A stretch of 64,000 bases of DNA. Origin: Allobosea sp. WAO. Lineage in GTDB: Bacteria; Pseudomonadota; Alphaproteobacteria; Rhizobiales; Beijerinckiaceae. The stretch spans positions 186,001 through 250,000 of the forward strand of contig NZ_JXTJ01000018.1 of the NCBI RefSeq assembly GCF_001509835.1, written 5' to 3'. Of this stretch, positions 49,018-58,702 are shown piece by piece; position 1 is the stretch's first letter, and every line of letters begins with the position of its first letter. Under the pieces are notes generated by a model, which worked only from the letters and a program-made list of their open reading frames with translations, made no database searches and was not told where the DNA came from. The position numbers were made by a program, and so were the translations under genes.

Positions 49018-50373
49018 ATGGCGGCAGCATTTTCGCCCCCGATGGGCGCGTCGCCGACGTCCGGGCTGACGCTGGCCGAGGCGCTGGAGCAACGCGAGCG
49101 GGCTGGCAGGCCGGTCCGGGTCGGGCTGATCGGCGCCGGCCAGATGGGCACCGACATTGTCGTGCAGATCGCGCAGATGCCCGGCATCGCGATCGCCGCG
49201 GTCGCCGACATCGCGCCGGAGCGCGTGGTGCAGGCGGCAGCGCTCGCCGGCTCGGCTGCCGATATCGTCTCCGACGCGGCCGGGATCGAGGCCGCCCTGC
49301 GCAAGGGCCGTATCGCAGCGACCACCTCGCTCGACCTCATCTGCAATTCACCAGTCGTGGATGTGATCATCGACGCGACCGGCAATCCCGAGGCCGGCTC
49401 GCGTGTCGCGCTCGCCGCGATCGCGGCGCGCAAGCACATCGTGATGATGAATGTCGAAGCCGACATCACCATCGGCTCCTATCTCGCGGCCGAGGCGGCG
49501 AAGGCGGGCGTCGTCTACACCCTCGGCGCCGGCGACGAGCCTGCCGCCGCCATGGAACTGATCAATTTCGTCCGCGCCATGGGCTATCCGGTCATCGCCG
49601 CGGGCAAGGGCAAGAACAATCCGTTCCGGATCGATGCGGTGCCGGCCGACTATGTCGAGGAAGCGACCCGGCGGAACATGAATCCGCGCATGCTGGTCGA
49701 GTTCGTCGACGGCTCGAAGACCATGGTCGAGATGGTCGCGATCGCCAATGCCTGTGGCTTCGTGCCCGACATCCCCGGCATGCACGGCCCGGAGGCGCCG
49801 CGCGTCGAGTTGCAGAACTATTTCTGCCCGAAGGAGGAAGGCGGCCTGCTCTCGCGCAAGGGCGTCGTCGACTTCACCGTCGCCAAGGGCGTCGCGCCCG
49901 GCGTGTTCTGCGTCGCCGAGATGCGCCATCCCAGGGTGCGCGAGCGGATGAGCGACCTGCATCTCGGGCCGGGGCCGTATTACTCCTTTTTCCGGCCCTA
50001 CCACCTGACCAGCCTGGAGGTGCCGCTTTCGGCGGCGGCTGCCGTGCTGTTCGGGCTTTCCCATATGCGCCCGCTGCCGGTGCCGAGTGCCGAGGTTGGC
50101 TGCGTCGCCAAGCGTGACCTTTCCGTCGGCGAGACGCTCGATGCGATCGGCGAATACGCCTATCGCGGCTTTGCCCTGTCGCGGGCCGATGCACAGGCGC
50201 GCAACGCGCTGCCGATCGGGCTCGCCCAGGGCGCGAGCGTGACGCGGGCGGTGCGCAAGGGCGAGCTGATCACGCTGGCCGATGCCACGCCCGATCAGCG
50301 CCTGAAGATCGTCGAGGTGCGACGGGCGCAGGAGGCGATGGTCGCCGCGCTCGGCGGGGGAATCCAGGCATGA
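49018..50373 (+). CDS. NAD(P)-binding oxidoreductase with C-terminal SAF domain
   Basis: A 451-residue protein. Residues 25 to about 150 are a Rossmann fold (RVGLIGAGQMGTDIVVQ; DVIIDATGNPEAG), similar to homoserine dehydrogenase. A catalytic domain follows (TLGAGDEPAAAMELINF, AGKGKNNPF). A SAF domain ends the protein (CVAKRDLSVGETLDAIGEY), the fold that makes some relatives be misnamed as flagellar FlgA proteins. The ATG at 49018 has GGAGA upstream; another at 48976 lacks a ribosome site and overlaps the palindrome. Its stop overlaps the E1-alpha start as ATGA, so the two act together, but the substrate is unknown. SorC control suggests a sugar acid or polyol. Confidence 0.8.
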   Translation: MAAAFSPPMGASPTSGLTLAEALEQRERAGRPVRVGLIGAGQMGTDIVVQIAQMPGIAIAAVADIAPERVVQAAALAGSAADIVSDAAGIEAALRKGRIAATTSLDLICNSPVVDVIIDATGNPEAGSRVALAAIAARKHIVMMNVEADITIGSYLAAEAAKAGVVYTLGAGDEPAAAMELINFVRAMGYPVIAAGKGKNNPFRIDAVPADYVEEATRRNMNPRMLVEFVDGSKTMVEMVAIANACGFVPDIPGMHGPEAPRVELQNYFCPKEEGGLLSRKGVVDFTVAKGVAPGVFCVAEMRHPRVRERMSDLHLGPGPYYSFFRPYHLTSLEVPLSAAAAVLFGLSHMRPLPVPSAEVGCVAKRDLSVGETLDAIGEYAYRGFALSRADAQARNALPIGLAQGASVTRAVRKGELITLADATPDQRLKIVEVRRAQEAMVAALGGGIQA

Positions 50374-51392
50374 ACGACATGAAGACAGATTCTGCGCCGA
50401 TGGCGCGGCCGAACCAGCGGCCGGAGCTCGCGGCGCTCGACGATGCGACGCTCAGCGCCGCGCTGACCCGGATGCACCTGATCCGGAAATTCGAGGAGGC
50501 GGCCGAGGCGAGCTATATGCGCGGGCTGATCCACGGCACGATGCATCTCTCGATCGGCCAGGAGGCGAGCGCGGTCGGCACGACCCTGCCGCTGCAGCCG
50601 CACGACTACATCCTCTCGACACATCGCGGTCACGGCCACTGCATTGCGCGCGGAGCCGAGCCGAAGCTGATGTTCGCCGAGTTCTTCGGCAAGGAGACCG
50701 GCTACTGCAAGGGCCGCGGCGGCTCGATGCACATCGCCGATGTCGAGGGTGGCAATCTCGGCGCCAACGGCATCGTCGGCGGCGGCCTGCCGATCGCGGT
50801 CGGCGTCGGCATGAGCATCAAGGCGCAGAAGAACGGCCGGGTCTGCATGGTCTTCTTCGGCGACGGCGCCTCGAACGAGGGTGCCTTCCACGAGGCGCTC
50901 AACATGGCCTCGATCTGGAAACTGCCGGTCGTCTTCGTCTGCGAGAACAACAAATACGGGATGTCGATGGACATTGCCCGCGCCATGGCGGTGGCCAATG
51001 TCGCCGACCGGGCGAGCGCCTATGCGATGCCGGGCCATTGCCTCGACGGCAACGATCTCGCCGGCGTCGCCGCGGTGGCGCGCGAGGCGGTAGAGCGGGC
51101 GCGCAGTGGCGGCGGTCCCTCGCTGATCGAATGCAAGACCTATCGCTGGCGCGGCCATTCCAAGAGCGACCGCAATCTCTACCGCAGCAAGGAAGAGATC
51201 GAGGAGTGGCGTGCCCAGGACCCGATCCGGCGCCTCGAGGACGAGCTCAAGGCGCATGACCGTTTCGACGCTGCCGCCCTGATGAAGCTCGAAGAGGACG
51301 CCCAGCGCGAGATCGACGCGGCCGTCGAGTTCGCCCGCACCTGCCCGGACCCCGATCCGAAAGACCTGACCCGTGACGTCTATGCCATCTGA
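50370..51392 (+). CDS. thiamine-diphosphate dehydrogenase E1 alpha subunit
   Basis: A 340-residue E1 alpha of the pyruvate/acetoin dehydrogenase type. The ThDP-binding motif GDGASNEGAFHEALNMA, ending at CENN, spans about residues 170-195. The preceding GGSMHIADVEGGNLGANGIVGGG is typical for acetoin dehydrogenase AcoA-like proteins. With the beta subunit it decarboxylates or cleaves a 2-oxo compound and acylates the E2 lipoyl arm. It is coupled at both ends to its neighbours. The acceptor of the acyl group would be CoA through the E2 encoded below. Confidence 0.9.
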   Translation: MNDMKTDSAPMARPNQRPELAALDDATLSAALTRMHLIRKFEEAAEASYMRGLIHGTMHLSIGQEASAVGTTLPLQPHDYILSTHRGHGHCIARGAEPKLMFAEFFGKETGYCKGRGGSMHIADVEGGNLGANGIVGGGLPIAVGVGMSIKAQKNGRVCMVFFGDGASNEGAFHEALNMASIWKLPVVFVCENNKYGMSMDIARAMAVANVADRASAYAMPGHCLDGNDLAGVAAVAREAVERARSGGGPSLIECKTYRWRGHSKSDRNLYRSKEEIEEWRAQDPIRRLEDELKAHDRFDAAALMKLEEDAQREIDAAVEFARTCPDPDPKDLTRDVYAI

Positions 51393-52404
51393 GCTGATCG
51401 AAGCGCCCGCGGAGCTGCGCGAGCTTTCCTATGCCGAGGCCGTGCGCGAGGCGCTGGCCCAGGCAATGGAGGCCGATGAACGCGTATTCCTGTTCGGCGA
51501 GGATGTCGGCGTCTATGGCGGCGCCTTCGGCGTCTCCGGCGACCTCGTCCACCGCTTCGGCGCCGAGCGCGTCATCGACACGCCGATCAGCGAGCTCGGT
51601 ATCGCCGGGGCGGCGGTCGGCGCCGCGATCACCGGCATGCGGCCGGTTGTCGAGATCCAGTTCTCGGATTTCGTCACGCTCGCCATGGAGCAGCTGGTCA
51701 ACCAGGCGGCGAAGATCCGCTTCATGTTCGGCGGCAAGGCGAGCGTGCCGATGGTGGTGCGCCTGCCCGGCGGCTCGGGCACCGGCGCCGCCGCCCAGCA
51801 CAGCCAGAGCCTGGAAGCCTGGTTCGCCCATGTGCCGGGGCTGAAGGTGCTGCAGCCGAGCACGCCGCACGATGCCAAGGGCATGCTGCTGGCGGCGATC
51901 GACGATCCGAACCCGGTGATGATCTTCGAGCACAAGCTACTCTACAAGACCAAGGGCCATGTCCCGGCCGAGCCCTATCGCGTGCCGATCGGCAAGGCGG
52001 CGATCCGCCGCGAGGGCACCGACATCACCATCGTCGGCTCCTCGATCATGGCGCTGAAGGCGCAGGCGGCCGCGGCGCGGCTCGCGGATGAAGGCGTTTC
52101 GGCCGAGGTGATCGACCTGCGCTCGATCCGCCCGATCGACTTCGGGACCATCGCCGAGAGCGTGCGCAAGACCCACCGCCTGATGGTGGTCTATGAGGGC
52201 GTCAAGACCATGGGCATCGGTGCGGAGATTTCCGCCATGATCGCCGAGAGCGAAGTCTTCGACTTCCTCGATGCGCCGATCGTCCGCCTCGGCGGGGTCG
52301 ATGCGCCTATCCCCTATAATCCCGTGCTGGAGAAGGCAGCGGTGCCGCAAGAGGACGACATCTTCACCGCCGCGCTCAACCTCCTGCGCCGCGGAGAGGC
52401 CTGA
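51382..52404 (+). CDS. dehydrogenase E1 beta subunit
   Basis: A 340-residue transketolase-fold E1 beta. FGEDVGVYGGAFGVSGDL near residue 30 and DTPISELGIAGAAVGAAITGMRPVVEIQF near residue 70 are signatures, as is the C-terminal VDLRSIRPID-type segment (VIDLRSIRPIDFGTI). It forms the ThDP site at the interface with E1 alpha. The ATG at 51382 lies inside the end of the alpha gene (11-bp overlap); a GTG at 51373 is the alternative. Confidence 0.9.
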   Translation: MPSELIEAPAELRELSYAEAVREALAQAMEADERVFLFGEDVGVYGGAFGVSGDLVHRFGAERVIDTPISELGIAGAAVGAAITGMRPVVEIQFSDFVTLAMEQLVNQAAKIRFMFGGKASVPMVVRLPGGSGTGAAAQHSQSLEAWFAHVPGLKVLQPSTPHDAKGMLLAAIDDPNPVMIFEHKLLYKTKGHVPAEPYRVPIGKAAIRREGTDITIVGSSIMALKAQAAAARLADEGVSAEVIDLRSIRPIDFGTIAESVRKTHRLMVVYEGVKTMGIGAEISAMIAESEVFDFLDAPIVRLGGVDAPIPYNPVLEKAAVPQEDDIFTAALNLLRRGEA

Positions 52405-53639
52405 TGCCGGTCGAGGTCATCCTCCCCAAGGTCGACATGGACATGGAGACCGGCACGATCGAGGCCTGGCACGTCAGGGAGGGCGATCAGGTCCGCCAGG
52501 GTGAGACGATCTTCGAGATCGGCACCAACAAGGCGGTGATGGAGGTCGAGGCGCCGGCGAGCGGGGCCATCCGCCGCATCCGGGCCGAGACCGGCATCGC
52601 CATCGCGGTCGGCACGCCCGTCGCATGGATCTATCTCGACGGCGAGGCGGAGGATGCGGCACCGGCGGCAAAGCCTGCGGCGATGCCCACTCCGCAGCCC
52701 GCCGCGCCGGCCGCAGTCGTTGCGAACCACGCCAGCAATGGCGTCGCTGTCGGCGCCGTTCCAGCGGGCTTGCGTGCGACGCCTCTCGCGCGCCGCGTCG
52801 CACGCCAGAACGGCATCGATCTCAGGACCATTGCCGGCACCGGGCCGCGCGGGCGGATCGGCGAGGCCGATGTCCGCAGCCATATCGCTGCGGTGGTAGC
52901 TCCCGCGCCGGTCGCGGTCGCTGCCGCGACCTGCCGCAGCGCCGAAGCCCCGGCCGACACGCTGAAGCCCTTCTCCGCCATTCGCCGCATCGTCGCGACG
53001 CGGCTTTCGGAGAGCATGCGCACGGCGCCGCATTTCTATCTCACCAGCGAAATCGAGATGAGCGCCGCTCAGGGGCTGCTGCGCCGGCTCGCCGCCCGGC
53101 ATGAGCGGCTCGGCGCGCCGAAGCCGAGCCTGACCGTGCTGATCGCGCGGATCGCCGCCGGCGTGCTCGGCCATCACCCCCTGCTCAACGCATCGGCGGA
53201 GGGCGAGGCGACACGCTTCCATGAGCGGATCGATATCGGCATCGCCATGGAGCGCGAAGGCGATCTCGTCGTGCCGGTGCTGCGCGATGCCGGGGCGATG
53301 GACATGCCGGCCATGGCGCGCGAGTTCGCGCGGCTGCGCGAGGGGGTGGCGAAGCGCAGCCTGACGCCGGCCGAGCTCGGCGGCGGCACCTTCACCATCT
53401 CCAATCTCGGCATGTACGGGGTCGACAGCTTCACGGCGATCATCAACCCGCCGCAGGGCGCGATCCTGGCGATCGGCCGCACGGTCGAGAAACCGGTCGG
53501 CCGGGACGGGCAGATCGTGCTGCGGCCGATGGCGAACTTCACCCTGTCCTCGGATCACCGCATCATCGACGGGGTCACGGCGGCGCGCTTCATGGCTGAT
53601 CTGCGCGAAGCGCTGGAGAACCCGGAAGTGCTCTTGTGA
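52404..53639 (+). CDS. dihydrolipoamide acyltransferase E2 component
   Basis: A 411-residue E2. The N-terminal lipoyl domain has the modified Lys in GTNKAVMEVEAP (near residue 43). A peripheral-subunit-binding domain follows (ATPLARRVARQNGIDLRTIAGTGPRGRI, residues about 118-150). The catalytic domain ends in SSDHRIIDGVTAARFM, with the active-site His. Ala/Pro-rich linkers join the domains. It transfers the acyl group from E1 to CoA. No E3 (lipoamide dehydrogenase) gene follows, so the housekeeping E3 must serve. The start overlaps the beta stop by one base (TGATG). Confidence 0.92.
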   Translation: MPVEVILPKVDMDMETGTIEAWHVREGDQVRQGETIFEIGTNKAVMEVEAPASGAIRRIRAETGIAIAVGTPVAWIYLDGEAEDAAPAAKPAAMPTPQPAAPAAVVANHASNGVAVGAVPAGLRATPLARRVARQNGIDLRTIAGTGPRGRIGEADVRSHIAAVVAPAPVAVAAATCRSAEAPADTLKPFSAIRRIVATRLSESMRTAPHFYLTSEIEMSAAQGLLRRLAARHERLGAPKPSLTVLIARIAAGVLGHHPLLNASAEGEATRFHERIDIGIAMEREGDLVVPVLRDAGAMDMPAMAREFARLREGVAKRSLTPAELGGGTFTISNLGMYGVDSFTAIINPPQGAILAIGRTVEKPVGRDGQIVLRPMANFTLSSDHRIIDGVTAARFMADLREALENPEVLL

Positions 53640-53765
53640 GAGATGCAGGCCGCCCTGCCTGAGTTCCGGCATGGTGGCGGCAAGGACGAACTGATAGCCA
53701 GCAGTGACGAAGATCGTCCGGCGCCCTAAGGCGGTAAGGACGACAGACACAACGGAGGAGACATC

Positions 53766-54758
53766 ATGACCCAGACCAGACGCAGCCTCGTCATCGCCGC
53801 CCTCGGTGGCCTGCTTGCCGCGAGCCCCGCCTTCGCCCAGGAGCCGGCGGGCAAGCTCGTGCTCTACACCTCGCAGCCGGAGAAGGACGCGGCGCAGACC
53901 ACGGCCGCCTTCAAGAAGGCCTACCCCAAGGTCGAGGTCGAGATCTTCCGCTCCGGCACCACCGAAGTGATGGGCAAGCTCGCGGCCGAGATCTCGGCCG
54001 GCCAGCCGCGCGCCGACGTGCTCTTGATTGCCGATGCGGCGAGCATGGAGATCCTGAAGAAGGATGGCCGCCTGCTCGCCTATGCCGGCGCCAAGGTCGA
54101 CGGGCTGCAGCCCGGCTCCTTCGACGCCGACAAGACCTATTTCGGCTCGAAGCTGATCACCACCGGCATCGCCGTCAACACCGGCGCCAAGACCCGCCCG
54201 ATCTCGTGGAACGATCTCGGCAATCCCGAGCTGAAGGGCCAGATCTCGATGCCGAGCCCGCTCTATTCGGGCGCTGCGGCGATCATGCTCTCGACCATGA
54301 CCGCGCGCCCCGATCTCGGCTGGAAGCTCTTCGAGCAGCTCAAGGCCAATGAGGCCGTCGCGGTGCGCGGCAATGGCGCCGTGCTGCGCGCTGTCGCCAG
54401 CGGCGAGAAGACCTATGGCGTACTGGTCGACTTCATGGCCTTCAACGCCAAGGCCCAGGGCTCGCCGGTCGAGTTTATCTTCCCGAAGGAAGGCGCCCCG
54501 GCAGTGACCGAGCCGGTCGCGGTGCTGAAGACGACCAAGAACGAGGCTGCCGCCAAGGCCTTCGTCGACTTCATCCTGTCGGATGAGGGCCAGAAGCTGG
54601 CGCTCGCCATGGGTTACATCCCGGCCAAGCCAAGCGTCGGCTCGCCCTCCTGGCTGCCGGCCGGCACCAAGATCAACGTCATGGACTCGGACATCGCGGC
54701 CGTGGTCAAGGCGACCGAGGCGGACAAGGCCCGCTTCGCCACCATGTTCGGCAACTGA
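53766..54758 (+). CDS. Fbp/PhnS-type ABC transporter substrate-binding protein
   Basis: A 330-residue periplasmic binding protein with signal peptide (RRSLVIAALGGLLAASPAFA, then QE). KLVLYTSQPEKDAAQTTAAFKKAYP and EISAGQPRADVLLIAD are typical for family 1/6 binding proteins that carry iron(III), 2-aminoethylphosphonate or similar anions. The Tyr pair that chelates iron in FbpA is not evident, which leans away from iron. GGAGGAGACATC precedes the ATG. It starts a five-gene operon. Confidence 0.87.
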   Translation: MTQTRRSLVIAALGGLLAASPAFAQEPAGKLVLYTSQPEKDAAQTTAAFKKAYPKVEVEIFRSGTTEVMGKLAAEISAGQPRADVLLIADAASMEILKKDGRLLAYAGAKVDGLQPGSFDADKTYFGSKLITTGIAVNTGAKTRPISWNDLGNPELKGQISMPSPLYSGAAAIMLSTMTARPDLGWKLFEQLKANEAVAVRGNGAVLRAVASGEKTYGVLVDFMAFNAKAQGSPVEFIFPKEGAPAVTEPVAVLKTTKNEAAAKAFVDFILSDEGQKLALAMGYIPAKPSVGSPSWLPAGTKINVMDSDIAAVVKATEADKARFATMFGN

Positions 54759-54768
54759 GATCGGCCTC

Positions 54769-56481
54769 ATGTCCTTAGCGGATGCTGCCACGACGCGTAC
54801 GCGCGTCGTGGAGACCGGTCTTCTCTGGGGGCTCGTCCTGCTCGTCGCCGTGCTGTCCCTGCTGCCGATCGGGCGGCTGATCTTCGAGGGGCTGGCGCCG
54901 GGCGGTGCGCTCTCGACCTCCTCCCTCGGCAAGGTTCTCGCCAGCCAGGCGACCTGGACGGCGACGGCAAACAGCCTGGTCACCGCAATCGCGGGGACCG
55001 TGCTCGCCGTGCTGCTCGGCGGCACGGTGGCGCTGCTGACGACGCTGACCGACATTCGCGCCCGCAACGCCTTCACCTTCTGCTTCGTGCTGCCGCTGAT
55101 GATTGCGCCGCAGGTCACGGCGCTGGCCTGGCTGCAGCTCTTCGGCCCGTCGAGCACGCTGCTCAAGCTGATTGGCATGGCGCCGCCGCTCGGCAGCAAG
55201 AACCCGCTCTATTCGCGCGAGGGCATCATCCTGCTGCTCGGGCTGCAATATGCCCCGCTGGTCTTCCTGACCCTGCGCGCCGGTCTGCGCGCCTTGCCCA
55301 AGGAGCTGATCGAGGCCGGCCTCGCCGCCGGGGCGAGCCCGCTCACCGTGCTGCGCACCGTCGTGCTGCCCCTGATGACGCCGCCGCTGATCGCCGGCAT
55401 CGCGCTCTGCTTCGTCTCGAGCCTCGGAAATTTCGGCATTCCCGCCTTCCTCGGCATTCCCGGCAATTTCCTGGTGCTGCCGACCCTGATCTACCAGCGC
55501 CTCGCCGGACTCGGTCCCGGCGTGCTCTCGGAGGTCGCGATCCTGTCGCTGCTGATCGGCCTCATCGCCATGGTCGGCATCCTGCTGCAGGACTACATGC
55601 TGCGCCGGCGCGACTTTCGGATCACCACCACCTCCAGTGCGGCGCGGCCCTTCGAGCTCGGGCGCTGGCGCGCCCCGGTCGAGATCCTGCTCTGGACCGT
55701 CGCCATCCTGATCCTGGCGCTGCCCTTCCTCGGGCTGATCACGACATCGCTGATCCCGGCCTTCGGCGTGCCGCTCAATGCGAAAACCGCGACGCTCGCC
55801 AACTATGCCTATGTGCTGTTCGAGCACGCCGCTTCGAAGCGCGCCTTCGTCAACAGCTTCCTGATGTCGGGCGCAGCCGCGATCCTGATCGTCGTGATCT
55901 GCGTGCCGCTCGCCTATTTCATCGTCTGGAAGAAGTCGCGGCTGCTGCGCCTGCTCAACGTCGCCGCTGAGCTGCCCTATGCGATGCCGGGCGTGGTGCT
56001 CGCCATCGCCGCGATCCTGCTCTTCCTGAAGCCGCTGCCGCTGCTCGGCTTCTCGCTCTACAACACGATCTGGATCATCGTCTTCGCCTACCTCGCGCGC
56101 TTCCTGGTGCTCGGCCTGCGCCCGATCATCAGCGGCTATCTGCAGCTCGACCGGACGCTGGAGGAAGCCGCCCAGATCGCCGGCGCAGGGCTCGTGCGCC
56201 GGCTCGTCACCATCATCTTCCCGCTGGTCGCGCCGGCGGCGGTGGCGGGCGCGTTGCTGATCTTCCTCACCGCCTTCAACGAGCTCACCGTCTCGGCTCT
56301 GCTCTGGTCCTCGGGCACGGAGACGCTCGGCGTCGTGGTGTTCTCCTTCGAGCAGGGCGGCGATTCGACCTATGCCTCGGCACTGGCGGCGGTGACGGTC
56401 CTCGTCACCATCGGGCTGATGCTCTCGACCCTGCTCTTCGCCAAGAAACTGCCACAGGGAGTGCTGCCGTGGCGCGACTGA
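54769..56481 (+). CDS. ABC transporter permease, fused double domain (FbpB/PhnU type)
   Basis: A 570-residue permease with about twelve membrane segments in two homologous halves. Each has an ATPase-contact loop: ELIEAGLAAGASPLTVLRTVVLPLMTPP-type near residue 180, and RTLEEAAQIAGAGLVRRLVTIIFPLV near residue 460. The fused layout is typical for iron(III) and 2-aminoethylphosphonate importers. I start at the ATG at 54769, 10 bp after the binding-protein stop; the frame is open upstream only as a shadow of that gene. Overlaps the ATPase gene by 13 bp. Confidence 0.9.
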   Translation: MSLADAATTRTRVVETGLLWGLVLLVAVLSLLPIGRLIFEGLAPGGALSTSSLGKVLASQATWTATANSLVTAIAGTVLAVLLGGTVALLTTLTDIRARNAFTFCFVLPLMIAPQVTALAWLQLFGPSSTLLKLIGMAPPLGSKNPLYSREGIILLLGLQYAPLVFLTLRAGLRALPKELIEAGLAAGASPLTVLRTVVLPLMTPPLIAGIALCFVSSLGNFGIPAFLGIPGNFLVLPTLIYQRLAGLGPGVLSEVAILSLLIGLIAMVGILLQDYMLRRRDFRITTTSSAARPFELGRWRAPVEILLWTVAILILALPFLGLITTSLIPAFGVPLNAKTATLANYAYVLFEHAASKRAFVNSFLMSGAAAILIVVICVPLAYFIVWKKSRLLRLLNVAAELPYAMPGVVLAIAAILLFLKPLPLLGFSLYNTIWIIVFAYLARFLVLGLRPIISGYLQLDRTLEEAAQIAGAGLVRRLVTIIFPLVAPAAVAGALLIFLTAFNELTVSALLWSSGTETLGVVVFSFEQGGDSTYASALAAVTVLVTIGLMLSTLLFAKKLPQGVLPWRD

Positions 56482-57548
56482 AGATCGACCGGGCCCGCAA
56501 GTATTTCGGGTCCTACACCGCGCTCGATGACGTCTCCATCGATGTCGAGGATGGCGAGTTCATCGCCGTGCTCGGCCCGTCCGGCTGCGGCAAGACCACG
56601 CTGCTGCGACAGATCGCCGGCTTCGACAAGCTCGATGGCGGTGAGATCACCATTGGCGACCGGCTGCTTTCCTCGGCGGAGCGGCATGTGCCGCCGGAGC
56701 ATCGCAAGCTCGGCATCGTCTTCCAGTCCTATGCGCTCTGGCCGCATATGAGCGTGGCGGAAAACGTCGCCTATGGCCTGACCGTCGCCGGCGTACGCGA
56801 TCCCGAGCGCGCAAGGCGCGTCGCCGCGGCGCTCGATCTCGTCGGCCTCACCGGCTTCGCCGAGCGGCGCCCGGGCCTGCTTTCGGGGGGCCAGCGCCAG
56901 CGCGTCGCTTTGGCGCGCTGCCTCGTCACCGAACCCTCGCTGGTGCTGCTCGACGAGCCGCTTGCCAATCTCGACGTGCATCTGCGCGCCTCGATGGAGG
57001 AGGAGTTCTCGCGCTTCCACGAGCGCACCGGCACGACCATGGTCTACATCACCCATGATCAGGCCGAGGCGATGGCGCTGGCCGACCGGATCGCGGTGAT
57101 GGACCGCGGCCGGCTGCTGCAGCTCGCCAGCCCCTCCCTGCTCTATCGCGAGCCGGCGAACACGACGGTGGCGGGCTTCATCGGCGAGGGCATGGTGCTG
57201 CCGGCGCGGCTACTTTCAAAGCCGGAAGCCGGGCATTGCAAGGTCGATGTGCTCGGCGTCGAGGCGGTGATGCGCTGCCGTCCCGACCAGTCCGCGACCG
57301 CACAGGCGAAAATCTGCCTGCGGGCCCGCGATTTTTCGATCGCTCAGGGCGAAGGCGGCCTCGCCGCACGTGTCGATCGCCTCTCCTATCAGGGCGGCTA
57401 TTTCCGGATGGAGGTGCGCCCGCTCGCGAGCGAGGAAACCGTGCTGCACCTTGACGCGCCCGAGCCGGCGCCGGCGGCCCCCGGGGAGACGATCCGCCTC
57501 AGCATCAGGGATGGCTGGGTCATTCCGGAGGCGGATCTGGCGGCATGA
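56469..57548 (+). CDS. ABC transporter ATP-binding protein (FbpC/PotA type)
   Basis: A 359-residue ATPase with Walker A GPSGCGKTT near residue 38, signature LSGGQRQR, Walker B LVLLDEPLANLD, switch His in YITHDQAEA, and a C-terminal TOBE domain (about residues 240-355). The start is a GTG inside the end of the permease gene. It energises the importer formed with the two preceding genes. The stop overlaps the MBL-fold gene by 4 bp, which ties that hydrolase to the transporter. Confidence 0.92.
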   Translation: MARLKIDRARKYFGSYTALDDVSIDVEDGEFIAVLGPSGCGKTTLLRQIAGFDKLDGGEITIGDRLLSSAERHVPPEHRKLGIVFQSYALWPHMSVAENVAYGLTVAGVRDPERARRVAAALDLVGLTGFAERRPGLLSGGQRQRVALARCLVTEPSLVLLDEPLANLDVHLRASMEEEFSRFHERTGTTMVYITHDQAEAMALADRIAVMDRGRLLQLASPSLLYREPANTTVAGFIGEGMVLPARLLSKPEAGHCKVDVLGVEAVMRCRPDQSATAQAKICLRARDFSIAQGEGGLAARVDRLSYQGGYFRMEVRPLASEETVLHLDAPEPAPAAPGETIRLSIRDGWVIPEADLAA

Positions 57549-58693
57549 AGATCAAGGTTCACGGCGGCGTCGGCGAGAAGGGCCGCACCTGCATCGGCGT
57601 CGAACATGGCTCGACGCGGCTTCTGCTCGATGTCGGCGTCGACACCAGCGCACCGCGCGGGCCGAGCTATTATCCTGCGATTTCGCCGGAGGAGCTGGCC
57701 GCCACCGAGGCGATCATCGTCACCCATGCGCATGAGGACCATGTCGGTGCGCTCGGCTGGTGCCTCGCCAACGGGTTTTCCGGCCGGGTCCTGATGACGG
57801 CGGAAGCCGCCTCCGAGACCGATGCGACGCTGCAGGCCTATGCAACGGCCGAGGAGCGGGCACTCGCGCAGGCGGCGAAGATCGAGATCATCGAGGCCGG
57901 CACGCCCTTCCGGCTCGGCGGAATCGCGATCGAGACCGGCCGCAGCGGCCATGTCGTCGGCGGGGTCTGGTGCCATCTGACCGCCAATGGCCGCCGGCTC
58001 GGCTATTGCGGCGACGTCGTGCCGGCAAGCCCCGTCTTCGCGATGGACGCGATGCCGGCCAGCGATCTTCTCCTGCTCGACGCCTCCTATGGCGAGGACC
58101 GGGTGCCGGCTTGGGAACGCGGGCTCGCCGTGACGCGCTGGCTCGAGGCGCACCCGGACGGCGCTGTGCTGCCGACGCCCCTATCCGGCCGCTCCGTCGA
58201 GCTGATCGCGCTGATCGATACGCCGATCGCGATCCATCCCTCGATGCAGGCGCCTCTCGCGCAGCAGATCGCCGCCAGCTCATGGCTCGCGCCGGGCATT
58301 GCCGACGAGTTATCGCGCAAGCTCGCCGGCGCGCTGCTCTGGCGCGAGGGCGAGGCGCTGCCGCAGGCCGCTCTGCTCTGCCATGACGGAATGGGGCTTG
58401 CCGGCCCCTCGGCGGCGGCGCTGGCGCAGGCGCAGTCGGAACGAAAGCCCGTGCTTCTGACCGGGCATGTGCCGAAGGGCAGCCCGGGCGACGCCATGCT
58501 CGCGGCAGGCAAGGCGCAATGGCTGCGCTTCCCGACCCATCCGACCCTGCCCGAAAATGCCGCGCTCGCCGCCGCCAATGGTGCGCCGGTTGTGCTGGCC
58601 CATTCCTGCGACGCGGCCACGGCGCGTGCTCTGGCCCGCAGCATTCCCGGCCTGAACCCTGCGCCCAAGCCGGGCGATGTCATCGAGATTTGA
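57545..58693 (+). CDS. MBL-fold metallo-hydrolase
   Basis: A 382-residue metallo-beta-lactamase-fold protein. THAHEDHVGA near residue 60 is the H-x-H-x-D-H metal motif. The next ligands are in GRSGHVVGGVW and YCGDVVPAS, and a late PVVLAHSCD segment closes the site. The middle part (residues about 200-330) resembles the inserted domain of RNase J/beta-CASP-like enzymes but is shorter. The reaction is unknown; phosphodiester or ester hydrolysis is plausible. It is coupled to an ABC ATPase upstream and lies 9 bp before a SurE phosphatase gene. Confidence 0.8.
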   Translation: MKIKVHGGVGEKGRTCIGVEHGSTRLLLDVGVDTSAPRGPSYYPAISPEELAATEAIIVTHAHEDHVGALGWCLANGFSGRVLMTAEAASETDATLQAYATAEERALAQAAKIEIIEAGTPFRLGGIAIETGRSGHVVGGVWCHLTANGRRLGYCGDVVPASPVFAMDAMPASDLLLLDASYGEDRVPAWERGLAVTRWLEAHPDGAVLPTPLSGRSVELIALIDTPIAIHPSMQAPLAQQIAASSWLAPGIADELSRKLAGALLWREGEALPQAALLCHDGMGLAGPSAAALAQAQSERKPVLLTGHVPKGSPGDAMLAAGKAQWLRFPTHPTLPENAALAAANGAPVVLAHSCDAATARALARSIPGLNPAPKPGDVIEI

Positions 58694-58702
58694 GGCTGAA
58701 CC

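Noticed and set aside
49018..50373. Flagellar FlgA-type protein
   Set aside because: Only the small SAF domain is shared; the Rossmann domain and operon context show a metabolic dehydrogenase.
52314..55199. 961-codon minus-strand frame over the E2 and binding-protein genes
   Set aside because: Antisense shadow; crosses an intergenic gap with no coding features.
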